Positions 17,016-27,600 of a DNA stretch of 64,000 bases are shown here, in pieces. The DNA comes from Clostridioides difficile_D (GTDB lineage: Bacteria; Bacillota; Clostridia; Peptostreptococcales; Peptostreptococcaceae): NCBI GenBank assembly GCA_945861085.1, contig OX244046.1, positions 496,001 through 560,000 of the forward strand, given 5' to 3'. The first letter of the stretch is position 1; every line of letters starts with the position of its first letter. A program made the position numbers and the translations under genes. The notes below the pieces were generated by a model. It was not told the origin of the DNA and searched no databases. It saw only the letters and a program-made list of their open reading frames with translations.

Positions 17016-17696
17016 TTATTTAGCTAATAAAATAGCAGTTAAATCCATAGGGTCAACTATTACACCGTCTTTATAAACACGCATATTTCCAGATGCTATT
17101 TCATCTATTAAGATTACTTCATTATTGTAGAATCCAAATTCAAATTTGATATCATAAAGCTCAAGACCTTTTTCAGCTATAGTGTCACGAACTATGTTAG
17201 AAATTTTTTGAGTCATGCTCTTCATTGAATCAAATTGAGCTTGAGTCATAATATTTAAAGCTTCTAAACCTTCAGATGTTATAAGTGGGTCACAACGGTC
17301 ATCATCTTTTAAAGTTGCTTCTACATAACAATCTAGTTTAGCTCCTTCTTCAACACATGAACCATAACGACGTAAGAAACTACCAACAGCTCTATAACGA
17401 CAAATAACTTCTAAGCCATTACCAAAAACTTTTGCTGGTAGAACTTCCATAGTTGCTTCTTCTAAATTAGCACTTACATAATGAGTTTTAATTCCAGCAT
17501 TGTTTAGAATTTCAAAGAACTTAACAGATGTTTCTAAATTAGCTCTACCAATTCCATCTATACTTAGACCTACACTATTTTCGCCTGGGTCAAATACACC
17601 ATCTTTGCCAGTTACGTCGTCTTTAAATTTAAGTAAATAATTTCCATTATCTAATTCAAAAACATCTTTAGTCTTTCCTTGATACACTTTTTTCAT
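17016..17696 (-). CDS. purC: Phosphoribosylaminoimidazole-succinocarboxamide synthase
   Basis: A 226-residue SAICAR synthetase, which joins CAIR and aspartate with ATP in purine synthesis. Characteristic motifs are KKVYQGKTKDVFE at the N-terminus, the VICRYRAVGSFLRRYG segment and EFGFYNNEVILIDEIASGNMR near the C-terminus. Normal family length. ATG at 17696 follows GGAGG; a TTG six bases upstream is a less likely start. No other pur gene lies nearby and no purine riboswitch is visible upstream, so it is transcribed alone. Confidence 0.96.
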   Translation of the reverse strand: MKKVYQGKTKDVFELDNGNYLLKFKDDVTGKDGVFDPGENSVGLSIDGIGRANLETSVKFFEILNNAGIKTHYVSANLEEATMEVLPAKVFGNGLEVICRYRAVGSFLRRYGSCVEEGAKLDCYVEATLKDDDRCDPLITSEGLEALNIMTQAQFDSMKSMTQKISNIVRDTIAEKGLELYDIKFEFGFYNNEVILIDEIASGNMRVYKDGVIVDPMDLTAILLAK

Positions 17697-17900
17697 AAAC
17701 AACCTCCAAAAAGTTAAAATATTATATTGAATAAGGCATTAGTGTCAAAAAAGTTCTGATATTCGTATAAAAATTTATATTGATACCTTATATTTAATAT
17801 TATATCACAAATAGAAGAGAAATTTCCGAACAATTTTGTAAAAATAACAAAAAAGGTACATTTTATAAAAGTTATAATAAAAAAACTAGTATAGAATGTG

Positions 17901-17964
17901 AGTGTCATTTATATTGACACACATAAGTTTTTATATAAAAAAGTTTTGACACACTTTAACACAC
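17901..17964 (+). promoter_or_regulatory. Candidate upstream activating sites for a sigma54 activator
   Basis: A dyad GTGTCA-N7-TGACAC (17901-17919) overlaps the first of two direct TTGACACAC copies (17913-17921, 17946-17954); a related TTTAACACAC follows at 17955-17964. They lie about 50-110 bp upstream of a sigma54 promoter, the usual place for enhancer-binding-protein sites. A LevR-type activator would be the expected binder for a mannose-family PTS operon. Confidence 0.55.
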
Positions 17965-18011
17965 ATTTAATGATAATTTTATAATACGCATGAAGACAGT
18001 ACTTACATATA

Positions 18012-18029
18012 TTGGCATGAAAGTTGCTT
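18012..18029 (+). promoter_or_regulatory. Sigma54 (-24/-12) promoter of PTS operon
   Basis: TTGGCATGAAAGTTGCTT carries GG and GC separated by exactly 10 nt, as in the consensus TGGCAC-N5-TTGC. It lies 59 bp before the first gene of a mannose-family PTS operon, a classic target of sigma54 with LevR-family activators. Confidence 0.85.
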
Positions 18030-18087
18030 TATATATTTGGCATATAAAAGATAAATATATTCAAATAAAAATTAGGGGTGGTTAATA

Positions 18088-19140
18088 ATGAAGTCAGTTA
18101 GATTCTATGGTATAAGAGATACAAGAGTAGAGGATGTGGATGTACCAAAAATATTAGAAAAAGATGATGTAATAATTAAAGTAAAAGTAGCTGGAATATG
18201 TGGTTCTGATATATCAAAATATTCAAAGACGGGTCCACATATGATTGGAGAAATTCTAGGGCATGAATTCTCTGGAGAAGTAGCACAGGTTGGTACAGGA
18301 GTAAAGTGTTTTAAAATAGGAGATAGAGTTGCTGTTTGTCCAGCTATGCCATGTTTTGAATGTGATGAATGTAAAAAAGGATTCTATTCAAGATGTAATA
18401 ATGTAGCGATAATAGGAAATAAAGAACTTGGAGGATGTTTTGCGGAATATACAAAGGTAAAAGAGAGAAATTTAATAAAAATACCAGATGGAATAAGCTA
18501 TGAAACAGCAGCTGCTTTGGAACCAGTATGTATAGCAGGTCATGGTCTTTTTAGGTCAGAGACTAAAGTTGGAGATACTGTTGTAGTACTTGGAACAGGT
18601 CCAATAGGATTATTTTCAATACAATGGGCAAAGATATTTGGTTCTACAAAAATAATAGCTGTGGACGTATTTGATGAGAAGCTAAACTTGGCAAAAGAAT
18701 TAGGGGCAGATATTTGTATAAATGCAAAGAAAAAGAATCTCGTAGAAGAAATAAAAAGTTTAACTAATGGAGCTGGTGCAGATATTGTTATCGAGTCAGC
18801 AGGGACTCCAATGACATGTGGTCAAGTATTGTTATTAGCTAAGAAGGGAGGCACAGTACTGTATGCAGGTGTACCATATGGAGATGTAGCTTTGACTAGA
18901 GAACAATTTGAAAAGATAGTAAGAAGTGAATTAACTGTAAAGGGAACTTGGTTTGGAAATTCATTCCCATTTCCAGGAAAAGAATGGAGTGCTGGATTAT
19001 ATCATATGCAAAAGGGTGATATGAATGTTGAAAAATTAGTAACACATAGAATAAATTTGGATGAAGTACCAGCTTACTTTGAAAAAATATACAAGAGAGA
19101 TATTTTCTTTGGTAAGATAATGGTTAATGTGGCTAATTAG
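18088..19140 (+). CDS. Zinc-dependent polyol(-phosphate) dehydrogenase, GatD-like
   Basis: A 350-residue medium-chain alcohol dehydrogenase. The catalytic zinc site is CGSD plus GHE (about residues 37-62), the structural zinc loop has CPAMPCFECDECKKGFYSRC (about 88-107), and the Rossmann motif is VLGTGPIGLF (near 170). It most resembles galactitol-1-phosphate or sorbitol dehydrogenases, which oxidise a polyol or its phosphate with NAD+. As first gene of the sigma54-driven PTS operon it likely oxidises the sugar alcohol phosphate delivered by the transporter. GGGGTGG precedes ATG. Exact substrate unknown. Confidence 0.88.
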   Translation: MKSVRFYGIRDTRVEDVDVPKILEKDDVIIKVKVAGICGSDISKYSKTGPHMIGEILGHEFSGEVAQVGTGVKCFKIGDRVAVCPAMPCFECDECKKGFYSRCNNVAIIGNKELGGCFAEYTKVKERNLIKIPDGISYETAAALEPVCIAGHGLFRSETKVGDTVVVLGTGPIGLFSIQWAKIFGSTKIIAVDVFDEKLNLAKELGADICINAKKKNLVEEIKSLTNGAGADIVIESAGTPMTCGQVLLLAKKGGTVLYAGVPYGDVALTREQFEKIVRSELTVKGTWFGNSFPFPGKEWSAGLYHMQKGDMNVEKLVTHRINLDEVPAYFEKIYKRDIFFGKIMVNVAN

Positions 19141-19206
19141 ATTAGAGTACTAAAATAATAATTTATAATCTATATAAAAAGTTTAGTTAAGAAAGGTATG
19201 ATTCAT

Positions 19207-19614
19207 ATGGCAGGAATAATTATAGCTGCACATGGAAATATGGCTAAAGCGATGTTAGAAAGTGCTGAATTAATAGTAGGTAAACAGGAAAATGTAGAAA
19301 CTTTAGGATTAAACCATGGGGACAGTATAGATGAGTTTAGTAGAAGATTAAAAGAAGGAATTGAAAAATATAAAGATGAAGGTGTTTTAATCTTGCTTGA
19401 TTTTTATGGTGGAACTCCATTTAATACATCTGCTGTTGTAATAAATAAGTTTGCTAAGGAATGTGAGTTAGAATGTTTAACAGGTGTAAATTTACCTATG
19501 CTTTTAGAGTTATTTTTAAACAGGGATACTATGAAGTTAAAAGACTTAAAGAATTTATGTACACAAGTTGGAATGTCAGGGATTAAAGATGTGAAAACAG
19601 CTTTAAATATATAA
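19207..19614 (+). CDS. PTS system mannose-family EIIA component
   Basis: A 135-residue cytosolic EIIA-Man domain. The phosphorylated histidine is His9 in AAHGNMA, and LLDFYGGTPFN is the conserved active-site loop. It accepts phosphate from HPr and passes it to the EIIB encoded next. ATG at 19207 lies 10 nt after GAAAGG; the ATG at 19198 is too close to that site. Part of a five-gene operon with tight spacing. Confidence 0.93.
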   Translation: MAGIIIAAHGNMAKAMLESAELIVGKQENVETLGLNHGDSIDEFSRRLKEGIEKYKDEGVLILLDFYGGTPFNTSAVVINKFAKECELECLTGVNLPMLLELFLNRDTMKLKDLKNLCTQVGMSGIKDVKTALNI

Positions 19615-19642
19615 AATAAATTAAAAATCTGGAGGAATTATT

Positions 19643-20116
19643 ATGAGCAATATAGCATTAACAAGAATTGATGATAGATTAATACATGGTCAAGTTATTA
19701 CTGCTTGGTGTAAGATTACATCAGCAAAAAGGATAGTAATAGTAGATGATTTAGTTGTGAAGGACCCATTTATAGTTCAAGTTTTACAAATGGCAGCACC
19801 ATCAACTGTTAAGGTTGAGGTACATGATGTAGAATCAGGTGCTGAAGTACTAAAATCACATAATGGGGATGAAAATTTAATAGTATTGGTCAAATATCCT
19901 AAAACTGTTTTAGGTCTAGTAAATAATGGTGTAGATTTAAAGGAATTGAATGTTGGGGGTATGGGAGCTGGGCTTGGTAGAAAAAGTTTTTATAAAAACA
20001 TATCTGTGTCAGATGAAGAAAAAGAAATATTTAAAGAATTAATATCAAGAGGTGTTAAATGCTTTATACAAATAGTGCCAGATGCAAAGAAAATTGATGT
20101 AGGAATGTTATTATAA
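19643..20116 (+). CDS. PTS system mannose-family EIIB component
   Basis: A 157-residue EIIB-Man family protein with the phosphoacceptor His15 in DDRLIHGQV and the downstream GGMGAGLGRK segment. It takes phosphate from EIIA and phosphorylates the sugar bound by EIIC/EIID during import. GGAGG precedes ATG. Here EIIA and EIIB are separate proteins, unlike the fused ManX of E. coli. Confidence 0.93.
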   Translation: MSNIALTRIDDRLIHGQVITAWCKITSAKRIVIVDDLVVKDPFIVQVLQMAAPSTVKVEVHDVESGAEVLKSHNGDENLIVLVKYPKTVLGLVNNGVDLKELNVGGMGAGLGRKSFYKNISVSDEEKEIFKELISRGVKCFIQIVPDAKKIDVGMLL

Positions 20117-20159
20117 AGACTATCTTGTAAATTTTTAAAATTAAATAAGGAGGAAGAAC

Positions 20160-20918
20160 ATGCAAATTTCACTAATTCAAGCAGTATTAATAGCAATTTT
20201 TTATTATCTTTCTTGGAGTCCATGGTTGACTTATGTTGGATTTTTTACATGGAATAGACCTTTATTAGCTGGATTTGTAACGGGAATTATATTAGGAGAC
20301 CCTGTTCAAGGAGCAATTATAGGAGCAGGTATAAATATGATATATTTAGGTTTTATATCAGCAGGAGGAGCTCAGATGGGAGACCCAGCTTTTGCAGGAT
20401 ATGTAGGTACTGCTTTAGCTATAGCTTCTAAGCTAGATGTAAGTACTGCAATGGCAATAGCTGTGCCATTAGGAACTGTTGCAACTGTACTTTGGATTGG
20501 AAAGATGACAGTAAATTCTTTTTTTGCACATTGGGCTGATAGAGAAGTTCAAAAAGGGAATGTTGATAGAGTAGCATTTATAAATATAGTCCCACCACAG
20601 ATACTATTATTTGCAATGAGCTTTATACCAGCATTATTAGTTGTTTATTTTGGTCCAAATGCGATAGATGGTATGTTGGAAGTAATGAATGAGAATGTAT
20701 TACATGTATTTAATGTAATTGGGGCTATGTTACCAGCACTTGGAATTGCTATGAATTTAAAATTGATTGGAAACAAATTCACTATGCCTTTTTTCATATT
20801 AGGAATATTAATGGCTGTTTATTTTAAAGTAGATATAATAGTAATATCTGTTATTGGAGTAATACTTGCTCTTACAATTACTTCAATCAAATATGGAAAA
20901 GATAGTGCTACATCTTAA
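20160..20918 (+). CDS. PTS system mannose-family EIIC permease
   Basis: A 252-residue membrane protein of the sorbose/mannose EIIC family, with about six to seven hydrophobic segments and the conserved GIILGDPVQGAIIGAGINMIYLG and GGAQMGDPAFAGYVG loops. It forms the sugar channel with EIID. It is 43 bp after the EIIB gene, with AAGGAGGAA before ATG. Confidence 0.94.
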   Translation: MQISLIQAVLIAIFYYLSWSPWLTYVGFFTWNRPLLAGFVTGIILGDPVQGAIIGAGINMIYLGFISAGGAQMGDPAFAGYVGTALAIASKLDVSTAMAIAVPLGTVATVLWIGKMTVNSFFAHWADREVQKGNVDRVAFINIVPPQILLFAMSFIPALLVVYFGPNAIDGMLEVMNENVLHVFNVIGAMLPALGIAMNLKLIGNKFTMPFFILGILMAVYFKVDIIVISVIGVILALTITSIKYGKDSATS

Positions 20919-20941
20919 ATACATGTGAGGGGGAATTTATT

Positions 20942-21781
20942 ATGTCAGATATAAAAAATGAAGTGATTAAGAAAACGTTAAGCAAGAAAGATGTAATAAA
21001 ATCATGGCTAAGATGGTTTTTCTTTGCACAATCTAACTATAATTATGAGAGGTTACAATCAACAGCTTTTTCACATTCAATGTTACCAGTACTTAAAAAA
21101 TTATATCCAGATAAGGAAGAGTTAAAGCAAGAAGTGGAGACTCATCTAGCCTTTTTTAATACAGAGCCTATATGTGGATGTATTATACATGGAATAACAA
21201 TAGCAATGGAAGAAGAAAAAGCTAATGGAGCGGATGAGATAAGTGGGGATGGAATGAATGCTATCAAAACAGGCTTGATGGGTCCACTAGCAGGAATTGG
21301 TGATACATTAACTCAAGGGGTTATAACACCTATAGTATTAGCTGTTTGTATTGGTTTAACTGAAGGAGGAGCGTCAATCGCAGGACCTATATTATTTGTA
21401 ATAGCTCAATATATAATAATGACTTCAATTTCTTTTGGAATGTGGACAAATGGATATAAATATGGGAAAAAAGCTGTTGAGAGTATACTTCAAGGTGGAA
21501 TAGTAAATAAGGTTATAGAAGGGGCTTCTATACTAGGGACTTTAGTTATGGGAGGACTTGTAGGTAGATTTATCAATTTATCTACACCAATAAGTTATAC
21601 TAGTGGGGATTTTAAATTTAGTCTTCAAACGGATTTGCTTGATAAGATATTTCCAGGATTAATTCCTTTGGTACTTACTTTATTAGTACTCTTTGCTTTA
21701 AAAAAAGGTCTTTCTCCAATAAAAATAATGTTTATATTAATAGTTGTTGGGGCTATTACAGGTATTTTGGGATTATTTTAA
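20942..21781 (+). CDS. PTS system mannose-family EIID permease
   Basis: A 279-residue EIID component. The conserved N-terminal cytoplasmic region contains RWFFFAQSNYNYERLQ, followed by FFNTEP and the KTGLMGPLAGIGDTLTQG signature, then C-terminal membrane segments. It is required with EIIC for transport of mannose-family sugars. Last gene of the sigma54-dependent operon; a hairpin terminator lies 175 bp downstream. Confidence 0.94.
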   Translation: MSDIKNEVIKKTLSKKDVIKSWLRWFFFAQSNYNYERLQSTAFSHSMLPVLKKLYPDKEELKQEVETHLAFFNTEPICGCIIHGITIAMEEEKANGADEISGDGMNAIKTGLMGPLAGIGDTLTQGVITPIVLAVCIGLTEGGASIAGPILFVIAQYIIMTSISFGMWTNGYKYGKKAVESILQGGIVNKVIEGASILGTLVMGGLVGRFINLSTPISYTSGDFKFSLQTDLLDKIFPGLIPLVLTLLVLFALKKGLSPIKIMFILIVVGAITGILGLF

Positions 21782-21955
21782 ATAAATATATATGTTGTTG
21801 TGCAAATTAGGATTCTAAATTGACTGATTGTATTTGTAACGTGTAGTAAAATGTATAGTAAAAAGTCTCGTAATTAGGATACATTTAGGGTGAATTAAAA
21901 TTATAATAAATTAGAATTTAATATTGTATAAGCTATATAGAGTATATAGTCTTTT

Positions 21956-22000
21956 AAAAAGTATCTCAGAAGGATTTTTAATCAGAATGAGGTACTTTTT
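21956..22000 (+). terminator. Rho-independent terminator of PTS operon
   Basis: Imperfect stem AAAAAGTATCTCA / TGAGGTACTTTTT ending in a T run. The 175 bp between the EIID stop and this hairpin hold nothing recognisable. Confidence 0.8.
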
Positions 22001-22177
22001 CATTTGTATATAAAGTTTTAAGTAGTTTCAAAAATATATAAATTCATGTAATCAAAATATTATAATATGTAACCAATATATTATGAATAGTTGTAAACTT
22101 CCTGTAACATATCTTTTATATAATTGAAGCAATGGATATAATATGAAATATAATAAGAATTTTAGGGATGTGAATAG

Positions 22178-22825
22178 ATGAATATATTAATTGCTGATGA
22201 TGAGGTTAGTATGCTTAAGATACTTTGTGCATATTTTAAAAAGGAAAACTTCAATGTATTTACTGCAAAAAATGGGGAAGAAGCTTTAGATATTTTTTAT
22301 GAAAATAAAATAGATTTAGCAGTATTGGATTGGATGATGCCAGTAATTGATGGAATAGAAGTATGCAAAGAAATAAAGGAAAGTAGTAATACAAAGGTAC
22401 TTATGTTGACAGCAAAAAGTCAAAGTGAAGATGAAATAGAAGCCCTTAGTTTAGGAGCAGATGAATATATAAAAAAACCATTTGACCCTAGAGTTTTAAT
22501 AATAAGGGCTAAAAAACTAGTAAATTATAAAGACACAATTAATATCAAAGATTTAAAAATAGATTTTGAGTCAAATAAGGTTTTTAAAGGTGATAATGAG
22601 CTGTTATTGACTAAAAAAGAATTAGAATTAATGCGTTGTCTAATAGATAATAAAGGGATTGTTTTGTCTAGAGAAAAACTTTTAGATTTAGTATGGGGAT
22701 TGGATTATGAGGGCGATTTTAGAACAGTAGATACTCATATAAGAAGGTTAAGGGTAAAAATAGGTGAGGATATAATAAAAACTTATAGAGGATTAGGGTA
22801 TAGTCTGGAGGTTTTTAATGACTAA
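22178..22825 (+). CDS. OmpR/PhoB-family response regulator
   Basis: A 215-residue two-component regulator. The receiver domain (1-115) has acidic residues IADDE, phosphoacceptor Asp52 in VLDWMMP, Thr in MLTAKS and Lys in KKPFDP. The C-terminal winged helix (about 125-212) has the Trans_reg_C recognition region DTHIRRLRVKIG. It overlaps the kinase gene by 8 bp, so the pair is co-expressed. It lies upstream of the cell wall protein gene, which may be a target, but no binding site was recognised. Confidence 0.93.
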   Translation: MNILIADDEVSMLKILCAYFKKENFNVFTAKNGEEALDIFYENKIDLAVLDWMMPVIDGIEVCKEIKESSNTKVLMLTAKSQSEDEIEALSLGADEYIKKPFDPRVLIIRAKKLVNYKDTINIKDLKIDFESNKVFKGDNELLLTKKELELMRCLIDNKGIVLSREKLLDLVWGLDYEGDFRTVDTHIRRLRVKIGEDIIKTYRGLGYSLEVFND

Positions 22826-24212
22826 ACTGAATAAAAAATTGTCCATAAGTATATCGATAGTAGTTGTAGTTGTTTATGTAATGTCTATAACTATAAATAG
22901 TATGTTTATTCATAGATATTATTTGCATGAGAAAAGAAATGTATTGAATAATATTGCAGATGAAATTAAACATAAAGATATAAATAAATTAAAAACAGAT
23001 ATTGGTTTAATTGAGGAAAAAAACAATACAGCTATTGTATATGTAGAATTAGATAAAAATTACAAAGATAAAGGTAATATAGATAAAATAAATCAAGATT
23101 TATTAAGTGAATTTTGGAAGAAAGGTCTAAGTTTAAATAAGTTTTGGATTGAAGAAAATAGCTTAAAAAATATTGACAATAAAAGTATAAATAAAATATA
23201 CAATCAAGGTAAAACGAAATATAGTTTACTTGTAAAGTTTATGAAGAAAGATAATTACTTGTTTGCTATATCTATACCTATAGAACATTCTGAAGAAACT
23301 ATTGGTATCGTAAATAGGTTTAATATAATTATGGGAGTCTTTTCAGTAGTCATAATGACTATACTTATATTTATATTGTCAAATAGAATCATAAGACCTA
23401 TGGAAAAGTTAAAGCTTTTATCTAAAGATATCTCTGAATTAAATTTTAGGACTGAAGATATAAAAACGAATGATGAAATAGAGGAGTTAGCTTATAGCAT
23501 AAATATAATGAGTGTAAAGCTTGAAAAAGCACATAATGAATTGAATAAGAGAAATGAGAATCTAAAATCTTTTATATCAGATGCATCTCATGAAATGAAA
23601 ACTCCAATAGCACTTATAAAAGCATATGCTATAGGTATGAAAGATGGTTTAGATGATGGGACTTATACAGATACGATAATTGAGCAGGCAGAAAATATGA
23701 CCAATACAATAAATGCCCTTTTATATTGGGCGAAGTATGAGAAGAGGGAGAGAAATCTGTGTAAAGTGGATTTAAAGGAAAGGTTGTATAAAAGCTTAAA
23801 AAACTATGAGTTGTTGATAGATATAAGTGGTATAAATGTTAAGTGTAGTATAGATGATAAAGAACTTATAATAAATTCTGATGAAGATAGTATAGACATG
23901 GTATTTAATAATTTGATTAGTAATGCAATTAAGTATACTAGTAATAATGAAATAGAGATTAATCTTTTTGAAGAGAATGAGAGAATTATATTATCAATAA
24001 AAAACGGTATAGATTATGATATGGAGGATGATATAGAGAATATATGGAAGCCTTTTTATGTTTTAGAGAAGTCGAGAAGTAAAGAGCTTTCTGGTACTGG
24101 TCTTGGTCTTACTATAGTTAGAGCTATACTTGAAGAAAATAATTTTAAATACAGGGTTGAAATTTGTGATGGAATGATAGAGTTTTATATTATCTTTATA
24201 AAAGTAATTTGA
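22818..24212 (+). CDS. Two-component sensor histidine kinase
   Basis: A 464-residue membrane kinase. Two membrane segments (about 9-29 and 170-192) enclose an extracytoplasmic sensor of about 140 residues. They are followed by a HAMP domain, a phosphoacceptor His in SDASHEMKTPI, an N box (NLISNAIKYT) and a G2 box (GTGLGLTIV). The G1 region is weak (no clear DxGxG), but the ATP lid and G2 are present. The ligand is unknown. Its ribosome site lies inside the upstream regulator gene. Confidence 0.9.
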   Translation: MTKLNKKLSISISIVVVVVYVMSITINSMFIHRYYLHEKRNVLNNIADEIKHKDINKLKTDIGLIEEKNNTAIVYVELDKNYKDKGNIDKINQDLLSEFWKKGLSLNKFWIEENSLKNIDNKSINKIYNQGKTKYSLLVKFMKKDNYLFAISIPIEHSEETIGIVNRFNIIMGVFSVVIMTILIFILSNRIIRPMEKLKLLSKDISELNFRTEDIKTNDEIEELAYSINIMSVKLEKAHNELNKRNENLKSFISDASHEMKTPIALIKAYAIGMKDGLDDGTYTDTIIEQAENMTNTINALLYWAKYEKRERNLCKVDLKERLYKSLKNYELLIDISGINVKCSIDDKELIINSDEDSIDMVFNNLISNAIKYTSNNEIEINLFEENERIILSIKNGIDYDMEDDIENIWKPFYVLEKSRSKELSGTGLGLTIVRAILEENNFKYRVEICDGMIEFYIIFIKVI

Positions 24213-24633
24213 ATTAAAATGTAAATATAAAGAATAATTAAAAAAATATCTCAATTATTTGTTTTTCATATGGATAAAATTGGTTATTTAATATATAATT
24301 ACAAGTATAAATAATAAAATTTATTTGTAAAAAGAGTAGCACTTTTAATTCTAATGGATACTTTTTTTATAAAAAACCTTCCTTTTTACTACAATTCATT
24401 AACATAAAAATCAAACTTACTTTAAAATCTAAATTTACAAATTTTTCAATTAATAAGAAAATTTCCTTATTCCTTTATAACGACTACAATATAAAATAAT
24501 TATAAATTAATTATGAAATCATTATAGTTAGAAAACCTCTTTAAAATTAGATATTAAGTATCCATTAGAATTAGAACGGGAACAAAGTTAAAAAATTAAG
24601 TAATATCAAATGGACAAGGGGGAAGAAAATACA
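24213..24633. other. 421-bp intergenic leader of the cell wall protein gene
   Basis: AT-rich, with no open frame with a ribosome site and no riboswitch I recognise. It must contain the cwp promoter, but no convincing -35/-10 pair stands out. The gene's ribosome site AAGGGGGA is at 24616-24623. Confidence 0.4.
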
Positions 24634-27600
24634 ATGAAAATACCAAAGAAGATTGCTGCAATACTTACAGTGACAATGATAGCTGGAAGTTCAACAGCAG
24701 GCATAGCTAGTGCACAAACTGTAGCAACAAATTTAACAGGACAAGAAAGATATGAAACTGCTGTTAAAATAAGTCAAGATGGATGGAAAAATGCTGATGA
24801 GGTAGTAATAGTAAACGACTCATCTATAGCAGATGCTCTATCTGCAACACCATTTGCAAAGGCAAAAAATGCTCCAATACTTTTAACAGCTAAAGATAAA
24901 TTAAATGATAAGACGAAAGCAGAAATACAAAGATTAAAAGCTAAAAAAGTATACTTAATAGGTGGAACTTCTGTATTAAGTACAAATATAGAAAAAGAAA
25001 TAAAAGATTTAAAAATATCTTTTGAAAGAATCTCTGGAGCTGAAAGATACCAAACATCCTTAGAATTAGCAAAGAAATTAGATGCTATAAGTGATGTTAA
25101 GAAAATAGCTGTAGTTAATGGTGAAAAAGGGCTTGCAGATGCAGTAAGTGTAGGAGCACCAGCTGCACAAAACAACATGCCAGTAATACTTGCTGATTCT
25201 AAAAATGGAACAGCAGTTGCAGACAAATTTATAAAAGAGGCTGGAATAACTCAATCTTATGTAGTAGGTGGAGAGAGTTCAGTTTCTGAAGCTGTTAAAA
25301 ATAAACTACCAAATAGTACAAGATTGGGTGGAACAGATAGAAATGATACAAATGCAAAAGTAGTAAAAGAATTCTATAAGAAAACAGATTTAAAAAATGC
25401 TTATGTAACTAAAGATGGTATGAATAAACAAGACCAACTTATAGATGCGTTAGCAGTAGGTGTATTAGGTGCAAAAAATCAATCACCAGTAGTTTTAGTT
25501 GGAAAAAATCTATCAGCTTCACAAAAATCTCTAGTTAACTCTAAGAGTTTTGATAAGATAACTAAAGTTGGTGGAAATGGTAATGAGACAGCATTTAATG
25601 AAATAAAGTCATTACAAGAAGTAAGAACAGTTGAAGCTAAAACAATTTCTGAGTTAAAATCAGCTGTAGATAAAGCTACTGCTAATGATGTTATAAACTT
25701 TAAGCCAACTAGTGAGGTTAAAGAAGCATTTACAATACAAACTGATAAAGCAGTAACAGTAAACTTAAATGGTACATATACAAAGACTGTAACTATCAAT
25801 ATGCCTAATGGGGATGTAAATAACTATGCAAAAGTGGATGATGTAGTTATAGATGATGTAAAAGATGGAACTTTTGTTAACTATGGAAAAATAACTAACT
25901 TAAAAGTTAATGATAAAAATGGAGCTAAGATAGAGAATAATTCTAAAGGTGAGATTGGTAGTTTAACAGTAGCATCTGGAGCAAGTCAAGTAAAAGTGAA
26001 TAATGGTGGTAAGATAACTACAGTTACAAATAATTCTAAAGGAACTACTATAGATAACAAAGGTACAATAAGTAGTGTTAAGGGAGATAATTCTCCAACA
26101 ATAAGTGGAAATAGTCCAAGTTCTAACTCTTCAGGAGGAAGTTCATCAAGTGGAGGTTCTTCACATGGAGGAGGTTCATCTTCAGGAGGAAGTTCTTCTA
26201 ATCAAACATCAGTAAATAATGAAGCAGCAAAAATAACAAGCGTGACTACACCAGCAAAAGATGCAACTAAATTAACTATGCCATCAGTATCAAGTGGATA
26301 TACTATAGCAATAAAATCATCAAGTAATGAGAGTGTTATAAAAAAAGATGGAACAATAGTACCTCCAAATACAGCAACAACAGTAAAACTAGTATTTACA
26401 GTAACACATACATCAAGTGGTAAAACAGCAGATACAAAAGAAATATCTGTAACAGTACCAGCTAAATCAACAGATGAAGAATTACAAACAGCATTAGATA
26501 ATGAAGTGGCAAAAATAACAAGTGTTCCTACACCAGAAAAAGATGCTACTAAACTAACTATGCCAACAGTATCAAATGGATATAAAATAGTGATAAAAAC
26601 ATCAAGTGATGAAGGAGTTATAAAGAAAGATGGAACAATAGTGCCACCAGATGCAGAGAAAACAGTAAAATTAGTATTTACAGTAACACAAGAATCAAGT
26701 GGTAAAACAGCGGATACAGGAGAAATAGATGTAGTAGTACCAGCAAAATCAACAAAAGTAATAATAGGGGAAGGTTCAGTATCAGGGGCAACAGCAGGAG
26801 ATAAAGAAATAACAGGATTGACATCAGGAAAGATATATAAAGTAACAATGGATGGAGTTGAAAAGTATACTAAAGCTGATGGAACACTAGGAGAAGAAGG
26901 AGAGAAAGCAGCACTAACAGGAACATCAATAACAGGTTTAGTAAATGGAAAGACATATAAAGTAGAAGAATATATAGCACCAGTAGTGAACGAAGTAATA
27001 ATAGGAGAAGGTTCAGTATCAGGAGCAACAGCAGGAGATAAAGAAATAACAGGATTGACATCAGGAAAGATATATAAAGTAACGATGGATGGAGTTGAAA
27101 AATATACTAAAGCTGATGGAACACTAGGAGAAGAAGGAGAGAAAGCAGCATTAACAGGAACATCAATAACAGGTTTAGTAAATGGAAAGACATATAAGGT
27201 AGAAGAATATATAGCACCAGTAGTGAACGAAGTAATAATAGGAGAAGGTTCAGTATCAGGAGCAACAGCAGGAGATAAAGAAATAACAGGATTGACATCA
27301 GGAAAGATATATAAAGTAACGATGGATGGAGTTGAAAAGTATACTAAAGCTGATGGAACACTAGGAGAAGAAGGAGAGAAAGCAGCATTAACAGGAACAT
27401 CAATAACAGGTTTAGTAAATGGAAAGACATATAAAGTAGAAGAATATATAGCACCAGTAGTGAACGAAGTAATAATAGGAGAAGGTTCAGTATCAGGAGC
27501 AACAGCAGGAGATAAAGAAATAACAGGATTGACATCAGGAAAGATATATAAAGTAACGATGGATGGAGTTGAAAAGTATACTAAAGCTGATGGAACACTA

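Noticed and set aside
17697..17900. Purine riboswitch upstream of purC
   Set aside because: None of the conserved purine riboswitch loop sequences is present.
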